From assembly GCA_043793345.1 (NCBI GenBank), contig JAYVXF010000333.1, positions 1 through 28,410 of the forward strand: a DNA stretch of 28,410 bases, given 5' to 3'. The notes beneath the pieces were generated by a model, which was given only the letters and a program-made list of their open reading frames with translations, had not been told where the DNA came from and ran no database searches. Below, piece by piece: positions 7,953 through 15,273 of the stretch. Position 1 is the stretch's first letter, and each line of letters begins with the position of its first letter. This DNA comes from UKL13-2 sp043793345. Its GTDB lineage: Bacteria; Pseudomonadota; Gammaproteobacteria; Burkholderiales; Usitatibacteraceae. A program made the translations under genes and the position numbers.

Positions 7953-8272
7953 GGGAATATTTCCTTGGTTGTTGGGAAAGAATTGAGTGTAAAAATTAAG
8001 TAAAACACAGAAACGAAAATGTGAATTCGCGTCGCAGCGCCTCAGACGCACAGTCGCATCTTGATCTAATTTAAGTCGACTTTTGGAAAAAACGTCGTCG
8101 AGCAATTGACGCAGATCCGGCCGAAAAGTTGCATAAGTCTTAAAAATAAATGCGCGATTACATCGCATTGCGGCGCGCACAAGTTGCCCGTTATCTAATC
8201 ACATCCGTGATAGCCTTCGATACAGCATTTTCGGTTTAGGCCTTTCCATCTCGAAATCCAAGGAGCTGAAGC
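7953..8272. other. 320-base divergent intergenic gap, no gene seen
   Basis: The gap separates the divergently read HiPIP and DUF302 genes and should hold both promoters. A TTGCCC (8184-8189) is followed 17 bases later by GTGATA, a poor sigma-70 pair, and TCAC/GTGA (8200-8211) forms a small palindrome there. AAGGAG (8260-8265) is the ribosome binding site of the DUF302 gene. An open frame on the minus strand is only an upstream extension of the HiPIP frame. I see no RNA gene. Confidence 0.5.
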
Positions 8273-8731
8273 ATGAACATAAACTTGAAGAAATTAATTG
8301 CCGGGTCAATTCTCAGCGCTCTCGCCTCGGTCGCGAATGCAGCCGACGGTTTGATTGAAATAAAAAGCGCGCATAGCGCGGCTGACACCGGCACGCGGCT
8401 GGTTGCTGCCATCGAGACCCGCAAGCTCACCCTATTTGCCCGCATCGATCACGCCGCAGGAGCCAGGAAAATCGACAAGACGCTGCGCCCGACCGAAGTA
8501 TTTATTTTCGGCAACCCAAACGGCGGAACGCCGTTGATGGAATGCGCGCAATCGATGGGCATTGATCTGCCCCTCAAGATGCTGGTGTGGCAAACGGCAG
8601 ATGGCAGCGTCATGCTCGGCTACAACGACCCCGCGTGGCTGGCGAAACGTCACGGCACTGCGTGCGAACAACCGGTGGCGAATATTTCGAAAGCGCTGGA
8701 TGGCATCGCCAAAGGGGTTGCGGCACCGTGA
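8273..8731 (+). CDS. Secreted DUF302-domain protein
   Basis: This 152-residue protein has a signal peptide (residues 1-23, ending ASVANA) and a mature DUF302 domain. Domain marks are the ETRKLTLFARIDHAAGA segment (about residues 48-64), RPTEVFIFGNPNGGTPLM (about 72-89) and LPLKMLVWQTADGSVMLGYNDPAWLA (split LPLKMLVW and GYNDPAWL). DUF302 proteins are small alpha/beta proteins often found in the periplasm of proteobacteria, and their biochemical function is not settled. The ATG has AAGGAG eight bases upstream. It is a single gene, followed by a repeat and the restriction-modification locus. Confidence 0.9.
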   Translation: MNINLKKLIAGSILSALASVANAADGLIEIKSAHSAADTGTRLVAAIETRKLTLFARIDHAAGARKIDKTLRPTEVFIFGNPNGGTPLMECAQSMGIDLPLKMLVWQTADGSVMLGYNDPAWLAKRHGTACEQPVANISKALDGIAKGVAAP

Positions 8732-8783
8732 GGTTTGGGTTTGTGCGGTCGTTTACTAAGTCACGTCACCCAGCATATTGAGG

Positions 8784-8851
8784 CGTATATCAAGCACTGA
8801 CGCGGTTTTCAGGCCGAAAATGGCTGTGAAGCCGCGCCGGTGCTAGTGTTT
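8784..8851 (+). repeat. Dispersed hairpin repeat, copy C
   Basis: The 51-base core (8801-8851) matches copy B at 41 positions without gaps by hand alignment. The preceding 17 bases match copy A at about 8 positions. GCGGTTTTCAGGCC and GGCTGTGAAGCCGC pair as an imperfect stem around GAAAAT, and the shared end is GCCGCGCCGGTGCTAGTGTTT. It lies between the DUF302 gene and the convergent endonuclease pseudogene, at the left border of the restriction-modification locus. Confidence 0.75.
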
Positions 8852-8894
8852 ATTTATTTTTTGCGGGCAATTTGGATCTTGCCAACGCGCAACG

Positions 8895-9717
8895 TCAGCC
8901 CCTGCTCCGGTATGACTCCAAGTCTGCGGCAGATATTTCCGAACATGGCAGTAACTTGTAGTGCTTTTCATCGACCACTTTCACGTCGTCGTTTTCAATG
9001 GTCAACTCGAACATGGCGATACGATCATCGTCCATGAATTGCGCGGACAGCGCACGGCAGATGAGCCCGGGAAATTGTTCTTTGCAGCAAGTCAGGTCTT
9101 GCCCGGTCTGCACCACGGATAGTTGATCACTACCGCCTTTGGCTTGCACCGGAATCACGTAGTGGTTGCCATGGCGGTCTAGTCCAACGTACAACTCGTC
9201 GATTTCGATCTGGCCGATGCCTTTGACGGTCGTACGTAAATGGTTCTGCAGCGAGTAAGTCGTGAGGCCAAGAAAAATATCGACCAGGCGGTTGTATCGC
9301 ACTTTTGCAAGTAGCGCCTGCTCATCACCTTGCGCGTAGCCGATGACGATCTCGGGCGTTGCATCGGGAATTTTGATCGTCACCAATTCGGCGCGCGGCA
9401 GGATGCGATTTATCTTCACCTGCTTGAACTGGTATTTGGCGCGTCCGGCCGCCTCGATAATCCATTCACTGCCTTTCACTGCCTTTCACTGCCGTATTTC
9501 GTATTGTCTGCGGCAGATGTGTCCGATACCTGAAGCTGTAAATCAAATCGCCCAAATTCTTCGGCAGCACAATCTTTAGCTGTTTCGCAACCGCTGCTAT
9601 CTCGTCGCGGTTGAATGAGAATTGCGTTGCGCCTTGTTCGTGATGGCGCTGAAAAATTTTCTCGATAATGGCTTCATATCGATTTCGGGTGGCGGGAGCT
9701 GTGGGCGCTTTAACCAT
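8895..9717 (-). pseudogene. Type II restriction endonuclease gene, frameshifted by a 10-bp tandem repeat
   Basis: Two overlapping frames (9717-9466 and 9479-8895) join exactly into one 270-codon gene plus stop if one 10-bp repeat unit is removed: NTAVKGSE in the first frame continues as KGSEWIIEAAG in the second. As it stands, the first frame ends after 83 residues. The N-terminal part looks like a DNA-binding winged helix (RDEIAAVAKQLKIVLP). The C-terminal part has a likely PD-(D/E)XK core, EIDELYVGLD followed by YVIPVQAKGG. It begins 8 bases inside the end of the cytosine methyltransferase gene, the standard place for the partner endonuclease. The recognition site cannot be told. The second frame has its own ATG at 9479, but that product would lack the N-terminal domain. 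Confidence 0.88.
9465..9493. repeat. 10-bp tandem repeat, 2.9 copies, inside the endonuclease gene
   Basis: TTCACTGCCT occurs at 9465-9474 and 9475-9484, and again without its last base at 9485-9493. Ten is not a multiple of three, so each gain or loss of a unit changes the reading frame. Loss of one unit restores the full 270-residue endonuclease. Confidence 0.95.
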
Positions 9718-11023
9718 ATGCTGACTCAGGTTCGCAAAGCAGCGGCTGATAAATATTTTTATTCACCACTTCACCTTTTCGTAATCGCTGGCCAATGACC
9801 GTGGAAGGCACGTTAAAGTATTTCGCCGCGGCCCCCATCGTGAGGTTTAGCAAGTATTCATTACTCAACTCGATCAAGTTGGCAGGCTTGGTCGGACGAA
9901 TGCCCAGCGCTTTGATGACTTCATGCGCGACCGCACGACCGAGCAATGGCGGTACGCTATTGCCGATTTCGCGGAACCCGTGCCATTTGGTTGCGTGAAA
10001 ACGGAACCAGTCCGGATACGAATGCAGGCGCGCCGCCTCGCGAACGGTGATGACACGCGGATGCGTCGGATGTATCGGTCGGGGACTGGTAAAGGCCCCG
10101 CGCGCGGAGTCCGTACCGGCTCGCAGGGTGTTGCACACACCATCAGGATCGAGTTTGAGAAAGCGCGAAATCGATTCAGTTTCTCCATGTGCGGTTTCGA
10201 TGAACCGCTTTTGTGAGACCTCGGTATGCACTGTTCGAGCGCTCGCGGAAAGCAGTTCCGTATCGTATTTACGAGCATAACCAAAATCGTCCGCATCGGG
10301 CTCAATGCCGCGAAGCCGTTTCGCATAGGCGGATGAGGTTTTGAATTTGACCTTCACGCTTTCGCCACGGAGTAATTCTTCGAACTGGTCGGCGTTGGGC
10401 AAATCACCAATGGCCTGATTTACCGTGACCCGTTTCGCGGGCTTGGGATAAACCGGCAGTGGCAGGCCTTTGCGGGCACCAATTAAAAACAGGCGCCTCC
10501 GATCTTGTGGAACGCCGAAATCAGCCGCATTCAACACTTGCCACGGCAGGAGAATGTCGTAGCCAGCCAATTTCATTTCTTCAACGACCTCGTTGAGGAA
10601 TTTCTTGTGCGTGCCAACCGTGAGCCCTTTGACGTTTTCAAATACAAAATACTTTGGGCGCAACTCTCTGACCAATCTGACGAAATGAAACACGAGCTGA
10701 TTGCGTGGATCGTCCAACGCCCGCCTGCCGATCAGCGAGAATCCCTGGCACGGCGCCCCTCCGCAGAGGACATCGATGTCGCGTTTGCCAATTTCTGCGC
10801 GATGGCGAATGTCCTCACCAGCAAGATTGACGACGCTCGCACAAATCGTTGCGGCGTGCGGAAAATTGTAATGATGGATTGCACAGTGAATTGGATCGAT
10901 TTCCACGGCCGCGGCGACATCAAAGCCCGCCTGCTCGAACGCCAGCGAAAGTCCACCGGCGCCGGCGAATAGGTCGATGACGATGGGACGACTGCTGTTG
11001 CGATTGTTGGAAGTGGCATTCAT
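9710..11023 (-). CDS. DNA (cytosine-5-)-methyltransferase of a type II restriction-modification system
   Basis: This 437-residue enzyme transfers methyl from S-adenosylmethionine to C5 of cytosine. All key motifs are in order: I DLFAGAGGLSLAF (17-29), IV GGAPCQGFS with catalytic Cys92 (88-96), VI FENVKG, VIII QDRRRLFLIG, a variable target-recognition region, and the late motif EIGNSVPPLLGRAVA. Beyond the fold there is a C-terminal tail with a helix-turn-helix-like segment (about residues 395-418, AAAKYFNVPSTVIGQRLRKG), which might contact DNA or autoregulate. Its end overlaps the endonuclease start by 8 bases. Unlike the endonuclease it is intact, so it should still methylate the host. No vsr or control gene is seen. 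Confidence 0.95.
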   Translation of the reverse strand: MNATSNNRNSSRPIVIDLFAGAGGLSLAFEQAGFDVAAAVEIDPIHCAIHHYNFPHAATICASVVNLAGEDIRHRAEIGKRDIDVLCGGAPCQGFSLIGRRALDDPRNQLVFHFVRLVRELRPKYFVFENVKGLTVGTHKKFLNEVVEEMKLAGYDILLPWQVLNAADFGVPQDRRRLFLIGARKGLPLPVYPKPAKRVTVNQAIGDLPNADQFEELLRGESVKVKFKTSSAYAKRLRGIEPDADDFGYARKYDTELLSASARTVHTEVSQKRFIETAHGETESISRFLKLDPDGVCNTLRAGTDSARGAFTSPRPIHPTHPRVITVREAARLHSYPDWFRFHATKWHGFREIGNSVPPLLGRAVAHEVIKALGIRPTKPANLIELSNEYLLNLTMGAAAKYFNVPSTVIGQRLRKGEVVNKNIYQPLLCEPESAYG

Positions 11024-11040
11024 TTATTGGTTTGTCTTTT

Positions 11041-11060
11041 CAGCACGTTGCAGCACGTTG
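11041..11060. repeat. 10-bp tandem repeat, 2 copies, upstream of the methyltransferase
   Basis: CAGCACGTTG occurs twice in a row, 17 bases before the methyltransferase start codon ending at 11023. It lies in the leader or promoter of that gene, so unit number could change expression. Unit length equals that of the repeat in the endonuclease gene, but the sequence is different. Confidence 0.9.
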
Positions 11061-11139
11061 CCATCTCAATCAGTTTACCGCCGTGGCGTGGCAATAAACA
11101 CTTCCACACTTTGAAATTTCCGTCTGTACACAACCGCCA

Positions 11140-11207
11140 TGTAGATCGCCATTTGATGCGGCTTCCAGATGCAAAACGCCATGAGAGGCGCGCCGATGCT
11201 GGTGTTT
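11140..11207 (+). repeat. Dispersed hairpin repeat, copy D
   Basis: The 51-base core (11157-11207) matches copy B at 36 positions without gaps by hand alignment. The upstream TGTAGATCGCCATTTGATGCG matches copy A's CGTAGAACGCCATTCGATGCG at nearly every position. It ends CGATGCTGGTGTTT and has the same orientation as copy C. It lies 30 bases downstream of the mpl stop, between mpl and the methyltransferase gene. Confidence 0.7.
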
Positions 11208-11237
11208 ACACTTTCCATGCGCGCGACTCTTCCATCA

Positions 11238-12611
11238 TCACTTCGCCCGCATTTCCCGCTCCGCCAACCGCGCCAAAATCTTGCCATGCACGCCTCCAAA
11301 GCCGCCGTTGCTCATCACCAAGATATTGTCGCCCGGTGCTGACATGACGACGATCGCGGTGACCATCGCATCGAGGTCGTCGAACACCCCCGTCTTGGTG
11401 CCAATCGGTTCGAACGTTTTCGCCGCATCCCAGCCGAGATTGTTCGCGTACACAAACACCACATCGGCGAGCGCCAGACTGGCCGGAAACGCATCACGCA
11501 TGGCACCCAACTTCATGGTGTTGGTGCGCGGCTCAATCACCGCGAAGATGCGTTTATCGCCAACGCGTTTCCTCAATCCTTTGAGCGTCGCCTGAATCGC
11601 CGTCGGGTGATGCGCGAAGTCGTCAAACACAGTGACGCCGCCAATCTCGCCTTTGTTTTCCATGCGTCGTGCCACTCCGGTGAATTCGCTCAACGCATCC
11701 ATAGCCAGTTTGGTCGGCACGCCGGCGTGGCGCGCAGCGGCGATGGCGGCTAACGCATTCATGGTGTTGTGGTCGCCCATCTGGCTCCAGTCGACCATGC
11801 CTTTGTCGATGCCATTAAATATCACGTTGAACTGTGTGTCTCGTTCAGTGCGCTTGAAATCCCACAACATGCCGCGACCAAATTCTTCCACGCCGGTCCA
11901 GCAACCCATCGCCAGCGTGCGCCGCAAATTTTCATCGCGACCATTGGTGACGATGAGCCCATTGGCCGGCAGCGTGCGGATGAGATGATGAAACTGCGTT
12001 TGAATCGCTTCGACGTTGGGAAAAATATCGGCGTGGTCGAGTTCGAGATTGTTGAGGATGGCAGTGCGTGTGCGGTAGTGGACAAATTTGGAGCGCTTGT
12101 CGAAAAATGCGGTGTCGTATTCATCCGCTTCAATGACGAAAAACGGCGAGTCGCCGATGGGCAAACGCGCCGAGATGCCGAAATTTGCGGGCACGCCGCC
12201 GATCAGAAATCCCGGTAGAAGTCCCGCGTGTTCGAGTATCCAGGCGAGCATCGCGCTGGTGCTGGTTTTGCCGTGGGTGCCCGCGACCGACAGTACCCAT
12301 TTGCCTTGCAGCACATTTTCGCCCAGCCACTGCGGGCCGGAAATCATCGGCAGACCGCGATTGAGAATTTCCTCGATCACCGGCATTCCGCGTGTCATCA
12401 CATTGCCGACCACGTATAAATCTGCGCTGAACTTTGTGAGCTGCGCCGCGTCGACATTGTCGTGCAGCGCAATCCCTGCGGCGTTGAGCTGCGTGGACAT
12501 CGGTGGATAAACACTGATGTCGCAACCTGTGACGGTATGCCCTGCATCTCGTGCGAGCAGCGCAAGCCCGCCCATGAAGGTGCCGCAAATACCGAGAATG
12601 TGGATGTGCAT
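11238..12611 (-). CDS. mpl: UDP-N-acetylmuramate:L-alanyl-gamma-D-glutamyl-meso-diaminopimelate ligase
   Basis: Mpl attaches the recovered tripeptide L-Ala-D-Glu-mDAP to UDP-MurNAc, returning cell-wall turnover material to peptidoglycan synthesis. The start MHIHILGICGTFMGGLALLA is nearly the same as in E. coli, and the 457-residue length from the ATG ending at 12611 is also the same; the 59-residue upstream extension of the frame is rejected. The ATP-binding loop is GTHGKTST (111-118). Mur ligase marks continue with EADEYDTAFFDKRSKFVHY, LNNLELDHADIF and DDFAHHPTAI. It is read divergently from gshA over a 110-base gap. Its downstream neighbour on the same strand is the restriction-modification locus, 214 bases on. 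Confidence 0.97.
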   Translation of the reverse strand: MHIHILGICGTFMGGLALLARDAGHTVTGCDISVYPPMSTQLNAAGIALHDNVDAAQLTKFSADLYVVGNVMTRGMPVIEEILNRGLPMISGPQWLGENVLQGKWVLSVAGTHGKTSTSAMLAWILEHAGLLPGFLIGGVPANFGISARLPIGDSPFFVIEADEYDTAFFDKRSKFVHYRTRTAILNNLELDHADIFPNVEAIQTQFHHLIRTLPANGLIVTNGRDENLRRTLAMGCWTGVEEFGRGMLWDFKRTERDTQFNVIFNGIDKGMVDWSQMGDHNTMNALAAIAAARHAGVPTKLAMDALSEFTGVARRMENKGEIGGVTVFDDFAHHPTAIQATLKGLRKRVGDKRIFAVIEPRTNTMKLGAMRDAFPASLALADVVFVYANNLGWDAAKTFEPIGTKTGVFDDLDAMVTAIVVMSAPGDNILVMSNGGFGGVHGKILARLAEREMRAK

Positions 12612-12721
12612 GGTTTGTGTTGTGGTCAGCCGACGCGTGACGACAACGATGTCACCGCATAATTTTATCATCGGCATCAAGCGGACAGCGCGTTCGTCAC
12701 TGTCATTAAGGAGTTTCACAG

Positions 12722-14116
12722 ATGAGAGTAAACTTGAACGCTCTTGAAACAAGGAAACGTGTGCCGCATCTATCAACGATTGCAGCATCCAAACTATTGA
12801 CTATGGTCCCACATCTCACTACCTCGCTCACCGGTCCGCTACTGGATCTTGAAAAGAAAATCCTCGATGCGCGCCCCAGCATTGAGCGCTGGTTTCGCAC
12901 CAAATGGATGACCGAGCGTCCGCCGTTTTACACTTCGGTCGATTTGCGCAATTCAGGTTTCAAATTGGCGCCGGTCGACACCAATTTATTTCCCGGCGGC
13001 TTCAATAATCTGAATCCCGAATTCATGCCGCTGTGCGTTCAGGCGGCGATGTCGGCGGTGCAACGCGTGTGCCCGGATAAGCAGCGCTTTTTACTGATCC
13101 CTGAAAATCACACGCGTAATCTTTTTTATCTCTCCAATGTCGCCGCCATCCAGAAAATATTGACCGGTGCCGGTCTTGAAGTACGGATCGGCTCACTGTT
13201 ACCTGAAATCACCGCGCCGACCGTGCTGGATTTGCCGAACGGCGAAAAGCTCACGCTCGAGCCGATCACGCGCGTCGGCAATAAATTATTGATCGACGGT
13301 TTTGATCCCTGCGCGATATTGCTGAACAACGACCTCTCCGCTGGCGTGCCCGAAATCCTCAAAGGCCTTTCGCAGCCGGTGGTGCCGCCGCTGCATGCGG
13401 GCTGGACGACACGCCGCAAAACGTTGCACTTTCACGCCTATGACACGGTGGCGGAAGAATTCGCCAAGCTGATCGGCATTGATCCGTGGTTCATCAATCC
13501 GATCTTTAGCCAATGCGGCAGGGTAAATTTTTCCGCGCGCGAAGGCGAGGAGTGTCTCGCCGCCAATGTCGAGGCGGTACTCGGCGAAATGCAGGCAAAA
13601 TACGACGAATACGGCATTACCGAAAAACCGTTCGTGATTGTGAAGGCCGATGCCGGTACCTATGGCATGGGCATTTTGACCGCGCGCTCGCCTGACGATG
13701 TGCGTGGGCTCAATCGCAAAGAACGCAACAAAATGGCGGTGGTGAAGGAGGGCCTGGAGGTAAACGAGGTCATCATTCAGGAAGGCGTACACACGCTGGA
13801 AAATCTGAACGGCGCAGTCGCCGAGCCGGTGGTGTACATGATGGACGCGTTCGTCGTCGGTGGTTTTTATCGCGTCAATACCGAGCGCGGTGTTGACGAA
13901 AATCTGAATTCGCGCGGCATGAGTTTTGTGCCGCTGGCATTTGAAACAGACTGTACTTCACCCGATTGTTCCGGCTGGCCGGATGCGCCACCGAATCGCT
14001 TCTACACCTATGGCGTGGTGGCGCGACTGGCGATGCTGGCGGCATCGCGTGAGCTTGAGAAGCTTGCGCCGCCGTCGCAGGTGGAAGCCGCATTGATGGC
14101 CGCAGCGGCCGACTAA
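12722..14116 (+). CDS. gshA: Glutamate-cysteine ligase, Thiobacillus/proteobacterial type
   Basis: GshA joins glutamate and cysteine in the first and limiting step of glutathione synthesis. This 464-residue protein is of the type described from Acidithiobacillus ferrooxidans, unrelated in sequence to the E. coli enzyme. Recognisable stretches are YTSVDLRNSGFKLAPVDTNL, FPGGFNNLNP, PENHTRN, FVIVKADAGTYGMGI and DAFVVGGFYRVN, followed by a tail of about 75 residues. AAGGAG (12708-12713) lies eight bases before the ATG at 12722, which decides the start over an internal ATG at 12803 that has no such site. gshB follows 72 bases downstream, so the two steps of the pathway are co-encoded. Confidence 0.95.
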   Translation: MRVNLNALETRKRVPHLSTIAASKLLTMVPHLTTSLTGPLLDLEKKILDARPSIERWFRTKWMTERPPFYTSVDLRNSGFKLAPVDTNLFPGGFNNLNPEFMPLCVQAAMSAVQRVCPDKQRFLLIPENHTRNLFYLSNVAAIQKILTGAGLEVRIGSLLPEITAPTVLDLPNGEKLTLEPITRVGNKLLIDGFDPCAILLNNDLSAGVPEILKGLSQPVVPPLHAGWTTRRKTLHFHAYDTVAEEFAKLIGIDPWFINPIFSQCGRVNFSAREGEECLAANVEAVLGEMQAKYDEYGITEKPFVIVKADAGTYGMGILTARSPDDVRGLNRKERNKMAVVKEGLEVNEVIIQEGVHTLENLNGAVAEPVVYMMDAFVVGGFYRVNTERGVDENLNSRGMSFVPLAFETDCTSPDCSGWPDAPPNRFYTYGVVARLAMLAASRELEKLAPPSQVEAALMAAAAD

Positions 14117-14124
14117 GGAGACTT

Positions 14125-14163
14125 CCCTCTCCCCTCGTGGGAGAGGGATCGAGGGAGAGGGGG
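14125..14163. repeat. CT/GA-rich hairpin between gshA and gshB
   Basis: CCCTCTCCC (14125-14133) and GGGAGAGGG (14139-14147) form a perfect 9-bp stem with loop CTCGT, followed by a second GAGGGAGAGGGGG copy (14151-14163) that can compete for the same left arm. Elements of this CCCTCTCCC...GGGAGAGGG form are common dispersed repeats in bacterial genomes. Here it could attenuate gshB or stabilise the gshA message. No T-run follows, so it is not a typical terminator. Confidence 0.75.
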
Positions 14164-14188
14164 TAAATAAATAGGAGTTCAATCAAAC

Positions 14189-15130
14189 ATGCGCATCGCC
14201 TTCATCACCGATCCGATCGATAAACTCAAAGCTTACAAAGACTCCACTGTATTTATGATTCGTGAAGCCGCCAAACGCGGCCACGGGGTGTTTGCGTTCG
14301 AAGCACGCCACATGGCACTCGTCCAAGGTCAAGTACTGGCGCGGGTTTCCAGCCTGTCTGTTTCTGCAAATAATGACGCTTGGTTCAAAGTGGTCAGTGA
14401 AACCGAAATGCTGCTCAGCGATTTCGATGCGGTGCTGATGCGCAAAGATCCGCCGTTTGATCAGGAGTATCTCTATGCAACGTTGCTGTTAAGTTTGGCT
14501 GAAGAACAAGGCGCGCGCGTGGTCAATCGCGCCGCATCACTGCGCAATTACAACGAAAAATTAGCCATCGCCAAGTTCGGACAATTTACCGTGCCGACAA
14601 TGGTGACTTGTGACATGCCGCGACTTCACGCTTTCATCGATGCGCAGCGCGACGTGATCGTGAAAAAACTCGATGGCATGGGCGGCACTTCGATTTTTCG
14701 GGTGCGTGCCGACGACCCGAATCGCAATGCGATTATCGAAGTGCAAACCATCGACGGTTCGGTGTCGGTGATGGCGCAGCGCTATATCCCGGAAATCACC
14801 CAAGGCGACAAGCGCGTGCTGGTGATCGACGGGAAGCCCGTGCCGTTTTGTCTCGCGCGCATTCCCAAAGCCGGTGAGACACGCGGCAATCTGGCGGCCG
14901 GCGGGCGCGGCGAGGCGCGGCCAATATCGTCGCGTGACAGTGAAATTGCCGAGGCACTCGGCCCGCAATTAAAAGCCGATGGCCTCACCATCGTCGGGCT
15001 CGACATCATCGGCGACTATTTGACCGAAGTGAATGTGACCTCGCCGACCTGCATGGTCGAAATTTTTGAGCAGGCGGGTTTCAATACGGCAGCGTTGGTG
15101 ATTGATGCGCTGGAACAACGCAGTAAGTAA
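14189..15130 (+). CDS. gshB: Glutathione synthetase
   Basis: GshB adds glycine to gamma-glutamylcysteine with ATP, completing glutathione. The 313-residue length equals that of typical proteobacterial GshB. Family marks: N-terminal MRIAFITDPIDKLKAYKDST, MRKDPPFDQEYLYAT near residue 90, the ATP-grasp segment VIVKKLDGMGGTSIFRV near residue 157, RYIPEITQGDKRVLVIDG, and the metal-binding end GLDIIGDYLTEVNVTSPT. An AGGAG (14173-14177) lies eleven bases before the ATG. It is the second gene of the gshA-gshB pair, separated by a hairpin repeat. Confidence 0.98.
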   Translation: MRIAFITDPIDKLKAYKDSTVFMIREAAKRGHGVFAFEARHMALVQGQVLARVSSLSVSANNDAWFKVVSETEMLLSDFDAVLMRKDPPFDQEYLYATLLLSLAEEQGARVVNRAASLRNYNEKLAIAKFGQFTVPTMVTCDMPRLHAFIDAQRDVIVKKLDGMGGTSIFRVRADDPNRNAIIEVQTIDGSVSVMAQRYIPEITQGDKRVLVIDGKPVPFCLARIPKAGETRGNLAAGGRGEARPISSRDSEIAEALGPQLKADGLTIVGLDIIGDYLTEVNVTSPTCMVEIFEQAGFNTAALVIDALEQRSK

Positions 15131-15148
15131 TTACCCAGCATAACGCAA

Positions 15149-15216
15149 CGCAGAACGCCATTTTACGCGGCGTTCAGGCATAAAATGCCTTGAAAGCCGC
15201 GCCAGTGCTAGAGTTT
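15149..15216 (+). repeat. Dispersed hairpin repeat, copy B (best-paired copy)
   Basis: This copy shows the structure most clearly: GCGGCGTTCAGGCAT (15167-15181) pairs with ATGCCTTGAAAGCCGC (15184-15199) around a two- to three-base A-rich loop. It is flanked by CGCAGAACGCCATT on the left and GCCAGTGCTAGAGTTT on the right. The other copies (2038-2105 minus, 8784-8851, 11140-11207) share both flanks in varying degree. It lies between the convergent gshB and the 537-residue protein gene. Confidence 0.8.
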
Positions 15217-15241
15217 CGCCAGCGATTTTCCCAAATCAAGC

Positions 15242-15271
15242 CGGTCAAAGGTGGGTTTTTACTTTTGACCG
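15242..15271 (+). terminator. Possible transcription-end hairpin between convergent genes
   Basis: CGGTCAAAGGT (15242-15252) pairs with ACTTTTGACCG (15261-15271) over 11 bp with one G-U, loop GGGTTTTT. On the + strand it is followed by AATTAATTTATT, AT-rich but not a clean T-run. It lies three bases past the stop of the minus-strand gene and 111 bases past gshB, so it may serve either transcript. Confidence 0.4.
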
Positions 15272-15273
15272 AA

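Noticed and set aside
8840..9037. A 65-codon plus-strand frame at the end of the endonuclease pseudogene.
   Set aside because: It is antisense to the conserved end of the endonuclease and begins inside repeat copy C.
11027..11347. Open frames on both strands between mpl and the methyltransferase gene, including a minus-strand 47-codon frame from 11218 with a GGAAGAG upstream.
   Set aside because: The frames consist largely of hairpin repeat copy D and its flank, and the composition is not protein-like. A short real peptide cannot be ruled out but is not supported.
15149..15216. Hairpin repeats considered as integron attC sites, because of GCATAAC near copy B (from 15139) and the imperfect stem.
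   Set aside because: The required RYYYAAC and GTTRRRY boxes are not present at matching ends, there is no integrase, and the neighbours are housekeeping genes rather than cassettes.
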